Of a stretch of 64,000 nucleotides of DNA, positions 56,248 through 64,000 are shown one piece after another. The DNA lies in NCBI RefSeq assembly GCF_014803405.1, contig NZ_JACYFG010000009.1, forward strand, positions 1 through 64,000. Reading direction: 5' to 3'. The notes below the pieces were generated by a model, which saw only the letters and a list, made by a program, of their open reading frames with translations, did no database searches and was not told where the DNA came from. Numbering within the stretch: the stretch's first letter is position 1; each line of letters opens with the position of its first letter. The position numbers and the translations under genes were made by a program. Source of the stretch: Pelagicoccus enzymogenes (GTDB taxonomy: Bacteria; Verrucomicrobiota; Verrucomicrobiia; Opitutales; Opitutaceae).

Positions 56248-57087
56248 ATGATCAAAATAAGCAGCACCACACCTCTCAACAACGGCACGGAACTCCCCGT
56301 CTTCGGATTCGGGGCCTACAAGGTGGGCGACAAGCAATCGGGCGAAGCAGCTCTCCAAGCGGCCTTCGAATGCGGCTATCGTCACGTTGACACCGCTTCG
56401 ATCTACCAAAACGAGGGCTTGGTGGGAGAGGCCCTGCAGGCGTCTGGCCTGAAGCGAAACGAGGTCTTCCTGACGACCAAGCTCTGGCTGGACGAACAGG
56501 GCAAAACGGAAACGCCTGCGGCCCTGGAGCGAAGCCTGCAAAAGTTGCAAACCGACTACGTGGACCTCTACCTCATGCACTGGCCTCACCCAGACTCCAA
56601 ACGCTTGCAACCTTGTTGGGAGGCCATGCAGCTGCTGCTGGAAGCCGGCAAATGCAGAGCGATCGGAGTCAGCAATTTTTCGCGAAAGCGGCTGGAGGAG
56701 CTCTTATCCCTCAGCTCCTATCGTCCGGCGGTGAACCAGGTCGAGTGCAACGTCTTCCACAATCAACAGGAGCTGGCCACCTTCTGCCGTTCCAAAGGGA
56801 TTTTGCTTCAATCCTACAGTCCCTTGGCGCGTGGCAGGAAATGGGGCCACCCAGAGCTGGAAGCCCTCTCCGCAAAGTACCGCAAAACGGAAGCGCAGCT
56901 TATGTTGCGCTGGTGTCTCGACCACCAGATCCCCATCATCCCCAAGTCTTCGACCCCAGCACGGATTCGGGAGAACGCCGAGATTTTCGATTTTTCCTTG
57001 TCGCAGGAGGACCGAGCCCGTCTCGACCAGCTCAACGAGGACTTCGAGGTTTCCGACTGGCGCCCCGACCCGGAAAACTGGTACTGA
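56248..57087 (+). CDS. Aldo/keto reductase
   Basis: A cytoplasmic NADPH-dependent carbonyl reductase of 279 residues. The AKR hallmarks are present: GYRHVDTASIYQNE (catalytic D and Y), LTTKLW (K), LYLMHWPHP (H), GVSNFS and IPKSSTPARIRENAEIFDF for NADPH binding. The ATG at 56248 is taken as start; four in-frame codons upstream begin with a TTG and add only MRKR. It looks like the 2,5-diketo-D-gluconate reductase-like subgroup, but substrate is not determinable. Monocistronic. Confidence 0.94.
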   Translation: MIKISSTTPLNNGTELPVFGFGAYKVGDKQSGEAALQAAFECGYRHVDTASIYQNEGLVGEALQASGLKRNEVFLTTKLWLDEQGKTETPAALERSLQKLQTDYVDLYLMHWPHPDSKRLQPCWEAMQLLLEAGKCRAIGVSNFSRKRLEELLSLSSYRPAVNQVECNVFHNQQELATFCRSKGILLQSYSPLARGRKWGHPELEALSAKYRKTEAQLMLRWCLDHQIPIIPKSSTPARIRENAEIFDFSLSQEDRARLDQLNEDFEVSDWRPDPENWY

Positions 57088-57125
57088 AAGCGAGCGACGC
57101 CCTTTCCAGGCCGAGCTGCAGACGC

Positions 57126-57157
57126 AAAAAAGCGGCCTCGCTCGAAGCGAAAGCCGC
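57126..57157 (-). terminator. Terminator of the single-domain TonB-family gene
   Basis: On the minus strand a stem gcggc...gccgc with one bulge and a TCG loop is followed by TTTTTT, 28 bp past the stop at 57186. Confidence 0.8.
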
Positions 57158-57185
57158 ACGTTTCGGAACGGTGTCCTTCTGGTTC

Positions 57186-57527
57186 CTAGCTCTTGAACTT
57201 GAAAGGAACCTTGATGCTGCACTCGATCGGACTGCCGTTGAGCTGGGCCGGATTGAAGCGCCACTGCTTGATCGCGTCCAGGACGGGCTGCTCGAGAGAA
57301 GCGTCCGTAGACTTGTCGATTGTCACAGAAGCAACGGTGCCGTCAGCAGAGATAGTGACAAGCGCCATCGCCATGCCTTCGATCCCGTTCGGGTTCGCAG
57401 GGGCGACACTCTTCTTCACAGAAGGTTGCACATCCCATTTGGCATCTGCAGCAGAAACCGCGTTTGCAGCGAAGGCGGCAAGCGCGAGAATTAGAAGGCT
57501 CGTGAGGCTAGATTTGAATCTGTTCAT
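57186..57527 (-). CDS. TonB-family protein with a single C-terminal domain
   Basis: The 113-residue protein has a signal peptide (about 6-26, ending AVSAAD) and one TonB_C-like domain (about 30-112) with VTISADGTVASVTIDKS, AIKQWRFNPAQLNG and VPFKFKS. It matches the repeat unit of the four-domain protein at 16714-17937. It has no transmembrane energiser part or Pro-rich linker. The ATG at 57527 is chosen because it begins the signal peptide; an upstream in-frame frame is not coding. Likely periplasmic; role unknown. Confidence 0.82.
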   Translation of the reverse strand: MNRFKSSLTSLLILALAAFAANAVSAADAKWDVQPSVKKSVAPANPNGIEGMAMALVTISADGTVASVTIDKSTDASLEQPVLDAIKQWRFNPAQLNGSPIECSIKVPFKFKS

Positions 57528-57825
57528 TTTCTTTTTTTGCAACGGGAGTGCTTCCCGAATCGACGCTCGCCCAAAAGAAATGCTTCTTCTAGGTTTGCGT
57601 GTTGTAAGCGCATCTAAACGTACCTCGCATCGAAAACCGTAGGGGAAATTTGGATATTCCATGAATTTTATTCCGCTTCATTTTGTTTTTACACAAACAG
57701 GCTTTTGCCAAATAAACGTCGTTTTCCTAGCCTGAGTTTTCCTCCATTGAGACTCGTAAACACCCCTTCCCCCAAAGCTCACAATTCCTTAGCCACCCGC
57801 TGATTGATTTATCCTTAAATACCGC
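57528..57825. other. Divergent intergenic region
   Basis: About 300 bp between the TonB-family gene and the esterase gene, AT-rich from 57650 on, with no gene or hairpin seen. Promoters of both genes are expected here. Confidence 0.4.
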
Positions 57826-59364
57826 ATGAAGACCCTATTTTTATTCCTAATGGCCACCGGAGCGCTCGCTAATTCGCTCTACGCCCAGCTCAGCGTGCCC
57901 AACGTTTTCACGGACCACATGGTCCTGCAACGCAACCAAGCCAACCCGATCTGGGGCAAAGCCAGCCCCCAGCAAAAGGTCACCATCAGCCTCGCCGGCA
58001 ACGTCGTCACGACCCAAGCCGACGCGGCTGGAGCCTGGCGGGCAAAGCTCCCGCCCCTGCCAGCCGGCGGCCCGCACGCCCTCACCATCAAAGGCGAGGA
58101 TACCATCACGATAGAGGATGTCCTAGTCGGCGAGGTCTGGTTCTGCTCCGGGCAATCCAACATGGAGTGGCCGGTCGCCAACTCCTACGGCGCGGAGGTT
58201 GAAATCGCTGCTGCCAACCACCCTCAGATACGATTCCTGACGGTTGCCAGAAACGGCACCCAAATTCCCCAAGACGATATCGAAGGATCCTGGCAGGTTT
58301 GCTCTCCCGAGACCGTGCCCCACTTCTCTGCCATCGGCTACTTCTATGGCCAAACCCTAAACGCAGCCTTGGGCGTGCCCATCGGTCTTATCGACAACGC
58401 CTGGGGAGGCTCCATGGCCGAAAGCTGGATTTCCCGCTCCGTTCTGGAGGACGACGAACGTTACGCCCCGCTGCTCGAGCATTGGAAATCCAAAACGCAG
58501 AACTTCGACGAAGCGAAATACAAGGCCTTCCTGAAACGCTTCGAGGAATGGCAAGCTGCGGGCCGCCCCGAACCCAGTCTCAATTGGAACGATACCGTGC
58601 ATCCGCTCACCGGCCAGCATCGCCCCGCCAACATCTACAACGGCATGGTGCATCCACTCGCCGGATACGGCATCAAGGGCGTTATCTGGTATCAGGGAGA
58701 AAGCAACGGCGGTCGCGCCGACCAATATCGTCACCTGTTTCCCCTCCTAGTAAAGACTTGGCGTGAAACTTGGAAACAAGGCGACTTCCCCTTCTACTGG
58801 GTACAACTGGCCGACTGGGGCAGCGAACCCGATGAACCAGGAGAGAACGGTTGGGCGGAACTGCGCGACGCCCAAACGCAATCCATGGACGTTCTCAAAA
58901 ACTCCGGCCAAGCTGTCATCATCGACCTAGGCGAAGGACGCGACATCCACCCTCGCGACAAGAAAACCGTCGCTAGCCGCTTGGTACGTTGGCCGCTAGC
59001 AAATGACTACGGCTACGACCTAGCGTATCAAAGTCCTCGATACAAAAGCATGCAAGTTGTGGGAGACAAAGTCAGAATTACCTTCGACCATACCAGCCCT
59101 GAAGGCTTGTACAGCTTCGACACGGCTGAAGTCAAAGGCTTCGCCATCGCCGCCGCTGACCAGAAATTCATATGGGCCGAAGCCAAGATCCTCGCCCCGA
59201 ACACCGTCGAAGTTTGGGCCGACTCAATCGATTCCCCGGTGGCCGTACGCTACGGCTGGGCCCAAAACCCGATCGTCAACCTCTACGACCGCAACGGCCT
59301 GCCCGTCACCCCTTTCCGAACGGACGACTGGAAATGGCAGTCCGCCGGAAAAGCGATCGATTAG
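57826..59364 (+). CDS. Secreted sialate O-acetylesterase
   Basis: The 512-residue protein removes O-acetyl groups from sialic acids or other sugars. It has a signal peptide (1-20, ending LYAQL), then a beta-sandwich and a SASA/SGNH domain with the nucleophile in CSGQSNMEWP (S111). It also carries GLIDNAWGGSMAESW, VIWYQGESNGGRADQYRHLFP, and GRDIHPRDK supplying the Asp/His pair. Length and architecture match the family (about 500). It is convergent with the oxidoreductase at 59381 and may act in the same glycan pathway. Confidence 0.93.
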   Translation: MKTLFLFLMATGALANSLYAQLSVPNVFTDHMVLQRNQANPIWGKASPQQKVTISLAGNVVTTQADAAGAWRAKLPPLPAGGPHALTIKGEDTITIEDVLVGEVWFCSGQSNMEWPVANSYGAEVEIAAANHPQIRFLTVARNGTQIPQDDIEGSWQVCSPETVPHFSAIGYFYGQTLNAALGVPIGLIDNAWGGSMAESWISRSVLEDDERYAPLLEHWKSKTQNFDEAKYKAFLKRFEEWQAAGRPEPSLNWNDTVHPLTGQHRPANIYNGMVHPLAGYGIKGVIWYQGESNGGRADQYRHLFPLLVKTWRETWKQGDFPFYWVQLADWGSEPDEPGENGWAELRDAQTQSMDVLKNSGQAVIIDLGEGRDIHPRDKKTVASRLVRWPLANDYGYDLAYQSPRYKSMQVVGDKVRITFDHTSPEGLYSFDTAEVKGFAIAAADQKFIWAEAKILAPNTVEVWADSIDSPVAVRYGWAQNPIVNLYDRNGLPVTPFRTDDWKWQSAGKAID

Positions 59365-59380
59365 TACGGAGCGTCGCTTG

Positions 59381-60457
59381 CTAAACGGAGCGCCCCTGAT
59401 CCGCTAGCTGCTGGGCTTTCAAGCTCAGCTCAGCAGCCTTGAAGGCGTGCGCCTGAGTCATGGCGTTTTCCGTGCGATTCAAGCAATCGAGCACGAACTT
59501 GCCAAAGAACGGAAAGCCCACCTTGCCCGCGCAATCGATCATCTGCTCGGATTCCTGGTCCACCAGATAAACGTGGTCGCTACCGCCCTTCACGATGTCG
59601 CGGTACTTGCGAATTTCGAGATAGCCGTCCGTGCCTAAAACGAAAGTGCGACCATCCCCCCAAATCTTGGAACCGGCTGGATTGAACCAATCGAGGCGAC
59701 AGTAGGCGCTGGCTCCAGTGTTTAGGGTGATGCTGGTTTCGCCAAAATCTTCCAAACCGGGATAGTCCGGGGTCCCTAGATTGTCTACGCGGGCAAAGTT
59801 GACCACCCCGTCCGTGGCGCCGGTATACTCTAAAAACTGCTCGCACTGGTGGGAACCGATATCCGTGAGGATTCCTCCGTAGCGCTTCTTGTCGAAGAAC
59901 CATTCCGGACGGGTATGAGCCGCCAAATTGTGAGGTGCCAGGTTGAGCACCTGCAGGACGCGGCCAATCGCGCCTCCCTTGATAAGCTCCCCCGCATACC
60001 AACCTGACTCGCTGGAGAGACGCTCGCTGTAGCAAACCATGTAACGCTTGCCAGTCTCTTCCGTCTTCGCCTTGGCAAGCTCCAGTTGCTCGAGCGAGGT
60101 GAATGGGGCCTTGTCGGTGAAATAGTCCTTCCCTGCATCCATAACCTGAATACCAATTTCGCAGCGCAGATTCGGAATCGCAGCGGCGGTCACCAGCTTC
60201 ACCTCAGGCGCATCGAGAATTTCGCGGAAGTCGCTTACCACCTTGGCATGCGGATGAGCCTTGAGCACGCTTTCGTAGCGCTCGGGCTGCGGTTCATAGA
60301 TATACCCTAGCTTTCCGCCCACGCTCGCCAGACCTTCGATCTGCCCATAGATATGTCCATGGTCGAAGAACGCAGCCGCGAACACGAACTCGCCCGCTTC
60401 TACCACTTTCTCATTCCCCTTAAATTCCGGGGCATAGTTCATTCCGTCTCTGCTCAT
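59381..60457 (-). CDS. Gfo/Idh/MocA family oxidoreductase
   Basis: The 358-residue cytoplasmic dehydrogenase has an N-terminal Rossmann domain (about 25-150) and a C-terminal alpha/beta domain. YFTDKAPFTS takes the place of the family's EKP(x) lysine motif (K around 125), and GGILTDIGSHQCEQFLEYTG holds the usual GxxxDxGxH active site. The N-terminal dinucleotide loop is unusual (FAAAFFDHGHIYGQI). It is divergent from a Tat-exported TIM-barrel protein at 60605. Probably oxidises or reduces a sugar or cyclitol; substrate unknown. Confidence 0.88.
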   Translation of the reverse strand: MSRDGMNYAPEFKGNEKVVEAGEFVFAAAFFDHGHIYGQIEGLASVGGKLGYIYEPQPERYESVLKAHPHAKVVSDFREILDAPEVKLVTAAAIPNLRCEIGIQVMDAGKDYFTDKAPFTSLEQLELAKAKTEETGKRYMVCYSERLSSESGWYAGELIKGGAIGRVLQVLNLAPHNLAAHTRPEWFFDKKRYGGILTDIGSHQCEQFLEYTGATDGVVNFARVDNLGTPDYPGLEDFGETSITLNTGASAYCRLDWFNPAGSKIWGDGRTFVLGTDGYLEIRKYRDIVKGGSDHVYLVDQESEQMIDCAGKVGFPFFGKFVLDCLNRTENAMTQAHAFKAAELSLKAQQLADQGRSV

Positions 60458-60604
60458 GGGTATATTACGTTTTGGTATTCAAGGCTCAGAATTCGACCTT
60501 GGGCTATTGTTGGCACGCCTTGTCCCTCATTGGCAACCCTATCGTTTCCTTGCCAGACTTCCTTCCCTACATTCTAATGATAGCTCAAAGCGTTTTCCCT
60601 CAGC

Positions 60605-61543
60605 ATGCACTCCCCAAATCGACGCGACTTCATCAAAGCCGGAACCTTGCTCGCCGTTTCGACCGCCTTGCCAGGACGGTCTGCGGCCCAGCCCCAATCG
60701 CAGACCCCCAAGCTGAACCTGTTCTCGAAACACCTGCAGTTTCTCGACTACCAAGCGATGGCGGAAGCCGCTAAGGAGATCGGCTTCCAAGGAGTCGACC
60801 TCACAGTGCGCCCCGGAGGACACGTCGAACCGGAAAAAGTCGAAACCGACCTGCCACGAGCGGTAGAAGCCTGCCACAGACAGGGACTCGAAACCGTGAT
60901 GATGACCACAGCGGTCGATGACGCCGAGGATACCCTCGACCAGGCCGTGCTGCGAACTGCGGCAAAGTGCGGTATTACCCACTATCGGATGAACTGGTTT
61001 CGCTACGAGAATGACAAACCGCTCCCCGAAACGCTCTCCGCATATCAAATGCGTATCCAGAAGCTTGACGCGCTCAACGAAGAGCTAGGCTTGGTCGGCT
61101 GCTACCAAAACCACGCCGGGACCCTCGTCGGAGCTTCGCTCTGGGAAGTTTGGCAACTGCTGCAAGGGTCTTCACCTGAACACTTCGGGGCCCAATACGA
61201 CATTCGCCACGCAACCGTGGAAGGCGGACGTTCCTGGACCAATGGATTTCGCCTGATCCAAGATCGCATCCGCACCCTCGTGATGAAGGACTTCAAGTGG
61301 GTCAAGAGAGAGGGACGTACCCAATTGCTCAATACGCCGTTGGGCGAAGGGATGGTAGATTTTCCACATTACTTCAAACTCCTCAAAGAAACGCAGATCG
61401 ACGTTCCTATCTCTCTCCACTTCGAGTACGATCTCGGAGGAGCGGAGAAGGGGCGGCGCCAAATCGAACGGTCACCCGACTTCGTCTTCGACGCCATGCG
61501 GAAGGACATCGCCACCTTCGAGCGACTTTGGAGCGAAGCCTAA
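60605..61543 (+). CDS. Tat-exported sugar-phosphate isomerase/epimerase-like protein
   Basis: The 312-residue protein has a twin-arginine signal (NRRDFIKAGTLLAVSTALPG) and a xylose-isomerase-like TIM barrel: GFQGVDLTVRPGGHVEPEKVE, VGCYQNHAGTLVG (metal ligand region), AQYDIRHATVEGG, VMKDFKW and GEGMVDFPHYFKLL. It is divergent from the oxidoreductase at 59381 (147-bp gap), the same layout as the genes at 33184/35295. The 3' end overlaps the converging menA gene by 4 bp. Substrate unknown. Confidence 0.88.
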   Translation: MHSPNRRDFIKAGTLLAVSTALPGRSAAQPQSQTPKLNLFSKHLQFLDYQAMAEAAKEIGFQGVDLTVRPGGHVEPEKVETDLPRAVEACHRQGLETVMMTTAVDDAEDTLDQAVLRTAAKCGITHYRMNWFRYENDKPLPETLSAYQMRIQKLDALNEELGLVGCYQNHAGTLVGASLWEVWQLLQGSSPEHFGAQYDIRHATVEGGRSWTNGFRLIQDRIRTLVMKDFKWVKREGRTQLLNTPLGEGMVDFPHYFKLLKETQIDVPISLHFEYDLGGAEKGRRQIERSPDFVFDAMRKDIATFERLWSEA

Positions 61544-62412
61544 GCCGCCACAAAAACCGCGCCTGCCAGCAGCACTCCCACCAGTAGCAAAAAGGCCGCC
61601 GTTTTGGCGAGGACTCCGTTCAGAGCCACGCCCTCAGTCCTGTCCAGAGTCCCCGCTAGCTTAAGTCCAAGGGGAAATGCCAAAAAGGGAATCGCGTGGT
61701 AGACTTCGCCCGTCGACATGGCAAATAAGCCCAGGCACAGGAAGGCGCCCACCAGCTGCAAACGATACTGAGCCGCGCCGAAGTTCCGTCCCCAGCGAGC
61801 GACCAAGGTCATCTTGTTGGCCTTCCTGTCCGTCTCCATATCCCGGTAGTTGTTGACCACTAGGATGTTGTTCGCCAACAGCCCGAGCATCATGCCCAGA
61901 AACGCGGACTCCCAAGTCAATTGCCCCGCAACCACATAGACAGTGCCCATAGTGGCAACGAGTCCGAAAAAGAAGATCACGAAAACGTCTCCAAGCCCTC
62001 GATACGCCAGGGGGAACGGCCCTCCGGTGTAACCGTAGCCAAACACGATGGATACGATGCCAACAATCAAGAGCGACCAATCGCGATAAGCCACCAGATT
62101 CAAGCCGACCAAAAATGCCATCAGAAAGATGCCGAGCGAGGCCCACAACATCCTGCGCGGCTCGATGCGGCCGCTCGCCACCAAACGCTCGGGTCCTACC
62201 CTATCCGGCGTGTCGGCTCCGCGAACGTGATCGTAGTAGTCGTTCGCCATGTTGGTGGCGATCTGCACCAGCAACGCGAAAGCGAGGCAAATCGCGACCG
62301 GCCACCAATCGAAGTACCCCATGCGCTTCGCTTCGGCAGTTCCGACCAAAATCGGCACCACCGCCGCAGGCAAGGTCTTGGGACGCGCCGCCTCTACCCA
62401 GTCGCCTAACAT
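61540..62412 (-). CDS. menA: 1,4-dihydroxy-2-naphthoate polyprenyltransferase
   Basis: An integral membrane UbiA-family enzyme that attaches the isoprenoid tail to DHNA, giving demethylmenaquinone. The 290-residue protein has about eight to nine membrane segments and the two Asp-rich motifs NMANDYYDHVRGAD (about 54-67) and NNYRDMETDRKANK (about 187-200). The RPKTLPAAVVPILVGTA start is typical of MenA. It begins 3 bp after the serB stop and so is translationally linked to it. The other menaquinone genes are not in the window. Confidence 0.92.
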   Translation of the reverse strand: MLGDWVEAARPKTLPAAVVPILVGTAEAKRMGYFDWWPVAICLAFALLVQIATNMANDYYDHVRGADTPDRVGPERLVASGRIEPRRMLWASLGIFLMAFLVGLNLVAYRDWSLLIVGIVSIVFGYGYTGGPFPLAYRGLGDVFVIFFFGLVATMGTVYVVAGQLTWESAFLGMMLGLLANNILVVNNYRDMETDRKANKMTLVARWGRNFGAAQYRLQLVGAFLCLGLFAMSTGEVYHAIPFLAFPLGLKLAGTLDRTEGVALNGVLAKTAAFLLLVGVLLAGAVFVAA

Positions 62413-62415
62413 ACC

Positions 62416-63057
62416 TTAGTCCAGAAGAGCAGGAATGTCGCTGAGCTTGTAAACGAATTGCTTGGCTTCCGCCTTCACCTTCGCTCGCTCCAAATATCCT
62501 CCGTAACCAATGAAAAGATCCACGAACGGCTGAGTCTCCAAGTCGCTCGAGCCATCCCCTACCATCACGGTTTGGGTCGCCCCGCGTTCCGCCTTGTCCG
62601 CGTCGATCACCTTCATCTTCCCTCCCATGCGGGACGTCGGACAATTCCCGTCGAAGCCGAGGTAGCGACCTGCGTCGTCGAAGATCAGGTCCACGGCCCT
62701 GACACGCTCCACCCCCAAATGTCTGGCGAAAGGAGCGATCGCTTGCGTCAGGCCACCACTCACGATGATCGGCTCCCAGCCCTTCTCACGCAAAGCGGCA
62801 AGGGTCTCAAGGGCCGTCGGCTCTATGGTGTCGATGTACAGCTGCCCGATCTTTTCGCACTCTTCGGCGCTCGGCTTGATGAGGTCGAGCCGCGCCCCGT
62901 AGACGTCTTCGATGGCGATGTGACCGTCCATAGCCTTATTGGTCATGTTCTCGCATTCGCGAAATGTCTCTTCGCCTCGCAAGCGGGCTAATTCGTCGAT
63001 CCCCTCGATCGAACTCAAGGTGCTGTCGCAGTCTATGAAGATAAGTTTCTTGGACAT
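62416..63057 (-). CDS. serB: Phosphoserine phosphatase-like HAD hydrolase
   Basis: The 213-residue HAD phosphatase catalyses the last step of serine synthesis or a close relative. It has the nucleophile motif FIDCDSTLSSIEG (D-x-D, about 7-19), motif II in IIVSGGLTQAI, a Lys in MGGKMKVI and the acidic motif VMVGDGSSDLET. Length matches the SerB catalytic core. It is immediately followed by menA. A phosphatase of another small metabolite is possible. Confidence 0.85.
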   Translation of the reverse strand: MSKKLIFIDCDSTLSSIEGIDELARLRGEETFRECENMTNKAMDGHIAIEDVYGARLDLIKPSAEECEKIGQLYIDTIEPTALETLAALREKGWEPIIVSGGLTQAIAPFARHLGVERVRAVDLIFDDAGRYLGFDGNCPTSRMGGKMKVIDADKAERGATQTVMVGDGSSDLETQPFVDLFIGYGGYLERAKVKAEAKQFVYKLSDIPALLD

Positions 63058-63110
63058 GGTGATATCTGAAAAATCGGGTGCGACCCTAGTCGCGGAAAGC
63101 CTTGCCTTTA

Positions 63111-63135
63111 TTCGCGAGCAAGCTCGTTCCTACAA
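63111..63135. repeat. REP-like sequence resembling the Pseudomonas REP
   Basis: The unit ttcgcgagcaagctcgttcc at 63111-63130, continuing tacaa, has the small palindrome gag-caag-ctc. It is close to the well-known Pseudomonas REP core (cgggcaagcccgctcctaca) as recalled. A single unit, upstream of serB and downstream of rpmE. Confidence 0.45.
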
Positions 63136-63163
63136 GAACCGAGTTTCGCTCGGGACAACAAAA

Positions 63164-63191
63164 AAACCCTCGAGCCTGAGCTCGAGGGTTT
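63164..63191 (-). terminator. Terminator of rpmJ-rpmE
   Basis: The 12-bp stem aaaccctcgagc / gctcgagggttt with a 4-nt loop has an A-run on the plus side, a U-run for the minus-strand transcript, 27 bp past the rpmE stop. Confidence 0.92.
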
Positions 63192-63217
63192 GAAAAATCG
63201 TTCGCTGTCCGGTCCGC

Positions 63218-63469
63218 TTAGCGGCGGCGACGGAACTTGTTCTGGAACTTCTCCACGCGACCAGCAGTATCGACGAAGCGCTTTTCGCCGGTGTAGACTG
63301 GGTGGGAGTCCATGGTGATGTCGCGGAATACCTTAACGCACTCGACGCCGTCCACGGTCTCAGTCTGATGACCCTTGGCAGGGATGGTGGAGTTCGTTAC
63401 GAACTTCTTTCCCGTCGATACGTCGACGAAGACAGTTGGGTTATAATCTGGATGAATACCTTTTTTCAC
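63218..63469 (-). CDS. rpmE2: 50S ribosomal protein L31, type B (zinc-independent)
   Basis: An 83-residue ribosomal protein with MKKGIHPDYNPTVFVDVSTGKKF, TNSTI, VKVFRDITMDSHPVYTGEKRFVDTAGRVEKFQNKFRRR. The CxxC pairs that bind zinc in type A L31 are absent (only one Cys), so it is the type B form. It lies 28 bp downstream of rpmJ; the two are likely co-transcribed. A terminator follows. Confidence 0.96.
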   Translation of the reverse strand: MKKGIHPDYNPTVFVDVSTGKKFVTNSTIPAKGHQTETVDGVECVKVFRDITMDSHPVYTGEKRFVDTAGRVEKFQNKFRRRR

Positions 63470-63497
63470 GGCGAAAAGTTGAGCGGTTTAGAGCGAA

Positions 63498-63623
63498 TTA
63501 ACCCTGGCGGGCCTTGAAACGCGGGTTGGTCTTGCAGATCACGTACAGACGACCCTTGCGACGTACAACTTGGCAGTCAGGGTGACGTGTCTTAGCGGAC
63601 TTGAGTGATGACACTACTTTCAT
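63498..63623 (-). CDS. rpmJ: 50S ribosomal protein L36, zinc-independent type
   Basis: A 41-residue protein starting [20 protein letters not shown] and ending in [12 protein letters not shown]. The [10 protein letters not shown] core is diagnostic of L36. Two of the four zinc ligands of the classical form are missing (first Cys and the His near the C-terminus), as in the YkgO type. It lies 28 bp upstream of L31. Confidence 0.95.
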   Translation of the reverse strand: MKVVSSLKSAKTRHPDCQVVRRKGRLYVICKTNPRFKARQG

Positions 63624-63720
63624 AAGGGGCGTAAAGAGAACGAGTCGCCTCCCGCCTGTCAATAGAGGAATCGCTAAATATCGTCCCGGCTCCCAAAGCT
63701 CTGGGCTCGCCCCTCTAAAG

Positions 63721-64000
63721 CTAGTTGGCGTCCGGATCCTCCGGGACCATGGACAAGAGGCCCAGCTCCGGATTCACCTCCATTATAAGGTGTCGCCACA
63801 GGTCAGCGCCGTCCTTGCTGGAAATGGATTCCGCATCGACCTCGGCAACGACCCAGGCGTTGGACTCCAGCTCGCTCAACAGCTGTCCCTCGCTCCAGCC
63901 GGAATAACCTTTGAAAGCCCTGAAAACCAAATCCGGGTCTTCCTTCATCTTGGATTGGGCCGCCAAGGGCTCCATGCCGAAAAAGAGCTGAAACTGCCCC
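63721..64000 (-). CDS. YqgE/AlgH family protein (partial, 5' end outside window)
   Basis: About 92 C-terminal residues are in the window, starting [12 protein letters not shown], followed by [27 protein letters not shown] and ending MVPEDPDAN. The GYSGWxxGQLxxEL..N.W phrase is the hallmark of YqgE/AlgH (DUF179), a small cytoplasmic family of about 190 residues of unknown biochemical role. The start and N-terminal half lie beyond 64000. Confidence 0.88.
   Translation of the reverse strand, partial: GQFQLFFGMEPLAAQSKMKEDPDLVFRAFKGYSGWSEGQLLSELESNAWVVAEVDAESISSKDGADLWRHLIMEVNPELGLLSMVPEDPDAN

Overview
The window is about 64 kb of a GC-rich Gram-negative bacterial chromosome with short intergenic gaps. 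It most likely comes from a marine or polysaccharide-degrading member of Verrucomicrobiota, class Opitutae (Pelagicoccus/Puniceicoccus/Opitutus-like). That assignment is inferred from two giant TonB-dependent receptors with the mature N-terminal motif 'ELSPFEV', a DUF1549/DUF1553 - DUF1501 - cytochrome c module typical of the Planctomycetes-Verrucomicrobia group, sulfatase and sialate O-acetylesterase genes, many Gfo/Idh/MocA and sugar-isomerase genes, and several families of extragenic palindromes. No phage, complete insertion sequence or CRISPR array was seen.

Left end (1-8100): a minus-strand surface-polysaccharide operon (export protein, epimerase/reductase, rfbB, rfbA running off the edge). 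Two of its internal gaps carry related inverted-repeat elements, one enclosing the remnant of a GxxExxY gene. Then come transketolase and an rpsP-trmD-rplS ribosomal operon without rimM. 8100-21460: ychF, a rhomboid protease, a tail-specific protease, a stand-alone LuxR-type regulator, a pseudo-rhomboid, queF, a thioredoxin-fold protein lacking its cysteines, a protein made of four TonB C-terminal domains, a nucleotidyltransferase, and a TolC/adaptor pair. 21657-21741: tRNA-Leu(UAG).

21960-35100 is almost all minus strand: the cytochrome/DUF1501/DUF1549 module, an SGNH hydrolase, an operon of outer-membrane barrel + periplasmic binding lipoprotein + hybrid histidine kinase, dut, and a fused TIM-barrel isomerase/Gfo-Idh-MocA enzyme. 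35295-44381: a Tat-exported hydroxypyruvate-isomerase-like protein and two divergent TonB-dependent receptors around a 941-bp AT-rich regulatory region with four copies of one palindromic motif. 45000-53800: DUF4240, dgkA, a sulfatase-MFS-toroid operon, and a chemoreceptor-porin operon. 53800-61550: pectate-lyase-fold protein, aldo/keto reductase, single-domain TonB-family protein, sialate O-acetylesterase, and a second divergent oxidoreductase / TIM-barrel pair. Right end: serB-menA, zinc-independent-type L36 and L31 (L36 is only 41 residues), and a partial YqgE/AlgH gene.

Much of the window reads as a carbohydrate-handling toolkit: TonB receptors and porin for uptake, sulfatase, esterase and beta-helix enzymes for trimming, MFS for import, and isomerase/oxidoreductase pairs for internal sugar chemistry, with chemotaxis and two-component sensing alongside. 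At least six distinct small palindromic repeats lie between genes, and two of them coincide with truncated gene starts.
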